Source: an uncultured Burkholderiales bacterium (GTDB taxonomy: Bacteria > Pseudomonadota > Gammaproteobacteria > Burkholderiales > Burkholderiaceae). From it: 28,178 bases of DNA. Positions 24,496 to 28,178 of the stretch are shown piece after piece. A program made the translations under genes and the position numbers. Position 1 is the first letter of the stretch. Every line of letters starts with the position of its first letter. The notes under the pieces were generated by a model. That model saw only the letters and a program-made list of their open reading frames with translations. It ran no database searches and had not been told where the DNA came from. The DNA lies in contig CAIMWY010000298.1 of NCBI GenBank assembly GCA_903845315.1, forward strand, positions 1 through 28,178, read 5' to 3'.

Positions 24496-24524
24496 TTGAC
24501 AAGCGAAAACAGGGTGGCAATAAT
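24496..24524 (+). promoter_or_regulatory. Near-consensus sigma70 promoter
   Basis: TTGACA (24496-24501, perfect -35), a 17-base spacer, and AATAAT (24519-24524, five of six matches to the -10) lie in the 119-base gap before the extradiol dioxygenase gene. A small hairpin, CAAGC-4-GCTTG (24485-24498), overlaps the -35 and could be an operator half. This promoter would start a separate transcript for the dioxygenase, helix protein, Rieske and reductase genes. Confidence 0.75.
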
Positions 24525-24586
24525 CCACCTCGATTCAAACCAGAAACATTGTTTTACTAAAGAAACACGAAACGGGCTGGACAGGT

Positions 24587-25549
24587 ATGCATTTACTCGG
24601 CATTGACGAAGTCATTTTTGGCGCCAGCGACCTGGAGAAATGTCGCCAGTTCTTTGTGGACTGGGGCTTGTCGCTGCACACAGAGTCGGCACAAGAGCTG
24701 GTGTTCACCTCGCTCAATGGCTGCCGCGTGGTGGTGGCGCATTCAGACAAGCCGGGTGTCGCTGTAGGCGTTGAGCCCGACCCCACCTTGCGCGAGGTGG
24801 TGTGGGGTGTGGCCAGCAATGCGGAGCTCGACTTGGTGCGTGAGCGACTCAAACATCAACCCGGCTTTGTGGACTTAGGCACGCGAGTGGGTTGCACTGA
24901 CCCCAACGGTTTGGCGCTGCGCGTGCAAGTGACGCAAAAGCACGCCGTGACCTTGGACTGCGCCAAGACCAACACTTGGAACGACCGCCAACGCGTGGAC
25001 CAAGCCAGCCCCGCCTACGACCGAGCCACTCCGATTGAGGTGGGCCACGTGGTGTTTTTTGTCACCGATTTGGCGACCACCTCGGCCTTCTACCAAGAGC
25101 ACTTGGGGTTTGTTGTGTCTGACCGCTACCCAGGTCGCGGCTGCTTTTTGCGTTGCGCGCCCGAAGGCGGCCACCACAATTTGTTTTTGCTGCAATTGCC
25201 CCAGCCCCGCGCTGGCTTGAACCATGTGGCCTTCACCGTGCGTGATGTGCACGAGGTGTTTGGCGGCGGTCTGCACATGTCGCGTTGCGGCTGGGACACT
25301 GAACTCGGCCCCGGACGCCACCCCATTTCGTCGGCCATCTTTTGGTACTTTGTCAGCCCTGCCGGTGCGTTGGTGGAGTATTACACCGACGAAGACGAGC
25401 TGACCGACGCTTGGCAACCACGCGAGTTCACCCCCGGCCCCACCGTATTTGCAGAGTGGGCGATCAAGGGTGGCATTGATGGCCACACCCGACGCCAAAA
25501 AGATGCCGAAGCACCCAGCGGTCGCTTCATGACCGACAAACCCCGTTGA
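24587..25549 (+). CDS. Two-domain extradiol ring-cleavage dioxygenase (type I, VOC fold)
   Basis: This 320-residue protein is built from two VOC repeats like BphC/HsaC-type catechol 2,3-dioxygenases. The iron ligands are visible in the C-terminal domain: His154 (EVGHVVFFV), His213 (LNHVAFTV) and Glu264 (LVEYYTDEDE). Active-site residues of BphC also have counterparts: His196 or 197 (GGHHNLF), His245 (GPGRHPISS) and Tyr254 (FWYF). It should therefore be an active Fe(II) enzyme that cleaves a substituted catechol next to the hydroxyls. It is the first gene after the promoter at 24496. The Rieske system two genes downstream could supply the catechol. The specific catechol cannot be deduced. Confidence 0.9.
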   Translation: MHLLGIDEVIFGASDLEKCRQFFVDWGLSLHTESAQELVFTSLNGCRVVVAHSDKPGVAVGVEPDPTLREVVWGVASNAELDLVRERLKHQPGFVDLGTRVGCTDPNGLALRVQVTQKHAVTLDCAKTNTWNDRQRVDQASPAYDRATPIEVGHVVFFVTDLATTSAFYQEHLGFVVSDRYPGRGCFLRCAPEGGHHNLFLLQLPQPRAGLNHVAFTVRDVHEVFGGGLHMSRCGWDTELGPGRHPISSAIFWYFVSPAGALVEYYTDEDELTDAWQPREFTPGPTVFAEWAIKGGIDGHTRRQKDAEAPSGRFMTDKPR

Positions 25550-25586
25550 CCTTAATTCCAATGACTTTTTTCTCTGGAGAGATGTG

Positions 25587-25814
25587 ATGCGCGCACTACC
25601 CCCCTTGTCCAACGAGACCCACCAACACCGTTCTGCCCCCCCTACGGCGTATGAAAACTTGCTAGGCGATTCGCTTGAGCGTGCATTTGCTCAGGGCATT
25701 CACGAACTCGATGCGCTGGTCGCCTATCTCAATACCGCAGGCCCATCCGGCCCCGATGCGCAGCCGTGGACGGCTGCGTCGTTTGAACACGAAATGGCCC
25801 GCTTGGGCGCTTGA
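25587..25814 (+). CDS. Small recombinase-like helix domain protein
   Basis: This 75-residue soluble protein starts at the ATG with GGAGAG 5 bases upstream (a GTG at 25584 is too close). Its pattern is an N-terminal Pro/Ser-rich tail, then YENLLGDSLERAF, GIHELDALVAYLN and PWTAASFEHEMARLGA. The second half resembles the helical repeat in the recombinase domain of serine recombinases (a short helix, GP-G--W, then a helix), but there is no catalytic recombinase domain. Small proteins of this kind are known to me as companions of Rieske oxygenase genes. It sits 15 bases before the Rieske gene. Function unknown; an assembly or regulatory accessory is possible. Confidence 0.75.
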   Translation: MRALPPLSNETHQHRSAPPTAYENLLGDSLERAFAQGIHELDALVAYLNTAGPSGPDAQPWTAASFEHEMARLGA

Positions 25815-25828
25815 ATCAGGAGCACTTG

Positions 25829-26869
25829 ATGAACACCTCTGTCATGCATTTCCAAACTGACCCCACCGAAGCCGTGTTGGCCGAAGGTCTGAAAGACCTG
25901 TGGTACCCCGTGTGTCCCAGCAGCTTTGTGAAAGAAAGCCCGGTGTCGCTGCGCCGCTTGGGCTACAAGATCGTGCTGTGGCGCGACCAAGCAGGCAAGG
26001 TGTATGCACTGGAAGACCACTGCCCACACCGGGGTGCACCCCTGTCACTGGGTGTGATCTTGGGCGACCGCATTGCCTGCCCTTACCACGGCGTGGAAGT
26101 GCGCTGCGACGGCACGGTGACCCGTGTGCCCGGCAGCCCCGGTTGCAAGCTCGAAGGTTCACGCCAAACGCGCACCTTCCACACCACCGAATCTAACGGT
26201 GCGATCTTCTTATTCAATGCCATAGACCCACAACTTGAAACGCCACCCCCTTTGCGTTTGCCAGAACAACTGAGCTCGCCCGAGTGGTCCACCTTCATTT
26301 GCTACACCGAGTGGGGTTGCGACTACCGCTATGTGATGGAAAACGTGATCGACCCCATGCACGGCGCTTACCTGCACAAGCAGTCACACACCATGGCCGA
26401 TGGCGAGTTGACGGCGGATTTTCAAATTCGTCCCACAGACGAAGGCTTCTTCTTTGAGAAGAAAGGTCAACGCAATGTGAACTTCGACTGGACCGAGTGG
26501 ATGGCCAACGACGCGCACTGGATGCGCTTGGAAATTCCTTATCCAAAGACCGGCGGTCCAGGTGGCAGCTTCACCATCATTGGCGGCTATGTGCCGATCA
26601 CGCGTGAAGCCGCGGGCATCTTCTTTTGGCGTTGCCGCAAGGTAACGGGATGGCAGCGCGACGCGTGGCGCTTCTTGTACAAAAACCGCCTCGAAGCACG
26701 CCACTGGCACGTACTGGAACAAGACCGCGTGGCGATGGAGCACATGGAGCCCGAGGCCAACCAACGCGAGCACCTGTACCAACACGACATGGGCATCGTG
26801 CGTCTACGTCGCACCCTCAAAACACTGGCTCAGCAACAACTCGACAAAGCTGCCGCACCAAAAGCCTGA
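25829..26869 (+). CDS. Rieske non-heme iron oxygenase, alpha subunit
   Basis: This is a 346-residue single-subunit oxygenase of the phthalate dioxygenase/VanA group. The Rieske [2Fe-2S] motif is CPH (Cys65, His67) and CPYH (Cys84, His87). The mononuclear iron motif is NVIDPMHGAYLH (172-183), with His178 and His183 as ligands and Asp175 as the bridging residue. It should hydroxylate or O-demethylate an aromatic or alicyclic acid. The ATG at 25829 has AGGAG 7 bases upstream; an in-frame TTG at 25811 overlaps the previous stop and is less likely. The reductase gene 19 bases downstream provides electrons. No beta subunit or separate ferredoxin gene is present, as expected for this group. Confidence 0.93.
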   Translation: MNTSVMHFQTDPTEAVLAEGLKDLWYPVCPSSFVKESPVSLRRLGYKIVLWRDQAGKVYALEDHCPHRGAPLSLGVILGDRIACPYHGVEVRCDGTVTRVPGSPGCKLEGSRQTRTFHTTESNGAIFLFNAIDPQLETPPPLRLPEQLSSPEWSTFICYTEWGCDYRYVMENVIDPMHGAYLHKQSHTMADGELTADFQIRPTDEGFFFEKKGQRNVNFDWTEWMANDAHWMRLEIPYPKTGGPGGSFTIIGGYVPITREAAGIFFWRCRKVTGWQRDAWRFLYKNRLEARHWHVLEQDRVAMEHMEPEANQREHLYQHDMGIVRLRRTLKTLAQQQLDKAAAPKA

Positions 26870-26888
26870 CGAGGAATAGGAACGCTGC

Positions 26889-27854
26889 ATGGCCCCCACG
26901 CTGAACGCCTTTGTCCACACGCTGAAGTTTGAGGCCGAAGGCATCCTCAGCATCGATCTGCGGCCCGCCGCAGGCGGCGAGTTCCCGCCCTTTGAAGCGG
27001 GCTCGCACATTGACCTGCATTTGCCTGGCGGTTGGGTGCGCAGCTACTCGCTGCTCAACGACTGTCGCGAGCGCCACCGCTACGTGGTGGCGGTGCTCAA
27101 AGACAAAGCCAGCCGAGGTGGCTCGCGCGTGGTGCATGAACAACTGCGAATTGCCATGCCACTGACCCTCTCCGAACCACGCAACAACTTTGCGCTGGTG
27201 GAAGACGCAGCCCACACCGTGTTGGTGGCCGGCGGCATTGGCGTGACACCCATCTTGAGCATGGCCCAACGCCTGCACCAGATGGGCCGCACCTTTGACG
27301 TGGTGTACTGTGCGCGCACGCGTCGCAGCGCCGCCTTTGTGGCCGAGATCGAAGCCCTGACACCCCAAGTGCATTGGCACTTTGACGACGAACAAGGCGG
27401 CCCACCCGGCTTGCAAGCCTTGCTGGCAGCGCGCCCCGGTGCAGGTGCAGCCAACACCCACTACTACGCCTGTGGCCCTTCCGTGATGCTGGATGCGTTT
27501 GAGCGCAGCTGTGCAGCCCTGGGCTACACCCATGCGCACATCGAACGCTTCAGCGCCGTCGAGGTGGCCCCCGCCAGCGATGCACAGCACACCTACACGG
27601 TGGAGCTCAAACGCTCAGGCCAAGTGCTGACCGTGCTGCCCGGTCTGTCGCTCTTGGCCACGCTGCAAGCCGCACACATTGACTGCAGCACCAGCTGCGA
27701 AGAAGGCATTTGCGGCTCGTGTGAAACGCGTGTGCTGGAAGGCACACCCGACCACCGCGACTCGGTGCTCAGCCCTGCCGAGCAAGCCAGCAACACCGTG
27801 ATGATGGTGTGCGTGTCAGGCTGCAAGAGCGCGCACTTGGTGTTGGATCTCTGA
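26889..27854 (+). CDS. Rieske oxygenase reductase, PDR/VanB type
   Basis: This 321-residue electron-transfer protein has domains in the class IA order: flavin domain with RSYSL (51-55), NAD domain with GGIGVTP (115-121), and a C-terminal plant-type [2Fe-2S] ferredoxin domain with Cys270, Cys275, Cys278 and Cys308 (C-x4-C-x2-C-x29-C). It takes electrons from NADH through flavin to its own iron-sulphur cluster and on to the Rieske oxygenase just upstream. AGGA lies 7 bases before the ATG. It is the last gene of the operon; no convincing terminator is visible in the 133 bases that follow. Confidence 0.95.
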   Translation: MAPTLNAFVHTLKFEAEGILSIDLRPAAGGEFPPFEAGSHIDLHLPGGWVRSYSLLNDCRERHRYVVAVLKDKASRGGSRVVHEQLRIAMPLTLSEPRNNFALVEDAAHTVLVAGGIGVTPILSMAQRLHQMGRTFDVVYCARTRRSAAFVAEIEALTPQVHWHFDDEQGGPPGLQALLAARPGAGAANTHYYACGPSVMLDAFERSCAALGYTHAHIERFSAVEVAPASDAQHTYTVELKRSGQVLTVLPGLSLLATLQAAHIDCSTSCEEGICGSCETRVLEGTPDHRDSVLSPAEQASNTVMMVCVSGCKSAHLVLDL

Positions 27855-27943
27855 CGCTTGGCATTCCCGCAAGCTTCTCGACCTATTTCTCATAGCGTCG
27901 TCTGACGTTGCCGCTCAATCTCATAGATCTTCATCACACAGCG

Positions 27944-27965
27944 ATTTATCTATAATCAGATAAAT
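27944..27965. promoter_or_regulatory. Operator-like inverted repeat over a -10 element
   Basis: ATTTATCT-6-AGATAAAT is a perfect inverted repeat with 8-bp arms, and a consensus TATAAT (27951-27956) lies inside it. No strong -35 is visible at the right distance. A repressor bound here would cover the -10, as in self-regulated genes. It lies 22 bases before the start of the last gene. Confidence 0.6.
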
Positions 27966-27987
27966 ATTTGACGTATTTGGAGTTCGC

Positions 27988-28178
27988 ATGGCCTCAATGA
28001 AAAGCTCAGCACAACAAGCAAGCGATAAATCTAAGAAGGCAGCGCCAGCGCTTTACAAGACGGCCTCTAAAAAAGAAAAATTGACGGGGGCTCTCGTTTC
28101 GGTTTTGCTCGCGCCAAGCAAACGCAGTCACACATCAATTTTCAGCTTGGTGAGCCAGGGCTTGTGGGACCAAACCAC
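27988..28178 (+). CDS. Unrecognised gene, N-terminal part (runs off right edge)
   Basis: An open frame of 63 codons starts at an ATG with GGAG 5 bases upstream and continues to the edge of the window. It begins MASMKSSAQQASDKSKKAAP, rich in Lys, Ala and Ser and probably disordered, then KKEKLTGALVSVLLAPSKRS and a mixed helical stretch. I do not recognise the family. The codon use (AAA, TCT, CTC, AGC) and the AT-rich leader differ from the catabolic genes to the left, which hints at a different origin. The self-regulation-type promoter upstream would suit a DNA-binding protein or an antitoxin, but the visible part does not show a helix-turn-helix. Confidence 0.6.
   Translation, partial: MASMKSSAQQASDKSKKAAPALYKTASKKEKLTGALVSVLLAPSKRSHTSIFSLVSQGLWDQT

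Noticed and set aside
24587..27854. A plain phthalate or vanillate operon.
   Set aside because: No dihydrodiol dehydrogenase, decarboxylase or protocatechuate genes accompany the Rieske pair. The extradiol enzyme is of the BphC-like two-domain type and not LigAB.
27856..27877. GCTTG-CAAGC hairpin just after the reductase gene as a possible terminator.
   Set aside because: The stem has only 5 bp, the loop is 9 bases, and no T-run follows.
1..28178. Mobile elements, CRISPR arrays, tRNA or rRNA genes.
   Set aside because: No transposase or integrase frame, regular spaced repeats, terminal repeats or tRNA-like cloverleaf were seen. The recombinase-like protein at 25587 lacks a catalytic domain.

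Overview
The window looks like chromosomal DNA of a moderately GC-rich betaproteobacterium, most likely Burkholderiales/Comamonadaceae. That is an inference from codon use (many TTG Leu and GGC Gly codons), tight ATGA-type operon overlaps, and the mix of branched-chain-amino-acid-type ABC transporters, KstD-like flavoproteins and a VanB/PDR-type reductase. It is densely coding. No tRNA, rRNA, IS element, CRISPR array or prophage gene was seen. The longest gap between genes is about 220 bases.

Region 1 (1-3982) is a cyclohexanecarboxyl-CoA module. On the minus strand lie badH, badI, aliB and the start of aliA, which runs off the left edge. A divergent MarR gene (badR-like) sits beside them, and a 14-bp perfect palindrome lies in the shared promoter region. 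These enzymes activate cyclohexanecarboxylate to its CoA thioester, desaturate it, oxidise the 2-hydroxy thioester and hydrolytically open the 2-keto ring to pimelyl-CoA. The hydratase step (BadK) is not in the window.

Region 2 (3957-6836) holds a GbpR-like LysR regulator divergent from an SDR and a Gfo/Idh/MocA oxidoreductase. This pair looks like a small polyol, sugar or cyclitol oxidation unit of unknown substrate.

Region 3 (6856-27854) is a large catabolic and transport island arranged around an AraC/PobR-like regulator. On the minus strand, after the regulator, come a periplasmic substrate-binding protein, a flavoprotein, an 80-residue membrane protein, two more flavoproteins and an SDR. 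Divergently on the plus strand come an SDR, a fourth flavoprotein, a NIPSNAP protein, LivH, LivM, LivG, LivF and a second substrate-binding protein that is a close paralogue of the first. After an intrinsic terminator follow an SDR and a quinone-reductase-like MDR. Then, behind a near-consensus sigma70 promoter, come a two-domain extradiol dioxygenase, a 75-residue recombinase-like helix protein, a Rieske oxygenase and its reductase.

My working model for region 3 is inference. An alicyclic or hydroaromatic compound is imported by the ABC system. Ring hydroxyls are oxidised to ketones by the SDRs, and the ring is desaturated towards an aromatic by the KstD/fumarate-reductase-like flavoproteins. 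The Rieske system then hydroxylates it and the extradiol enzyme cleaves it. With region 1 this would give one locus with two strategies for saturated rings, CoA-dependent hydrolytic opening and oxidative aromatisation. The last 190 bases begin an unrecognised gene behind an AT-rich promoter that carries an operator-like inverted repeat.
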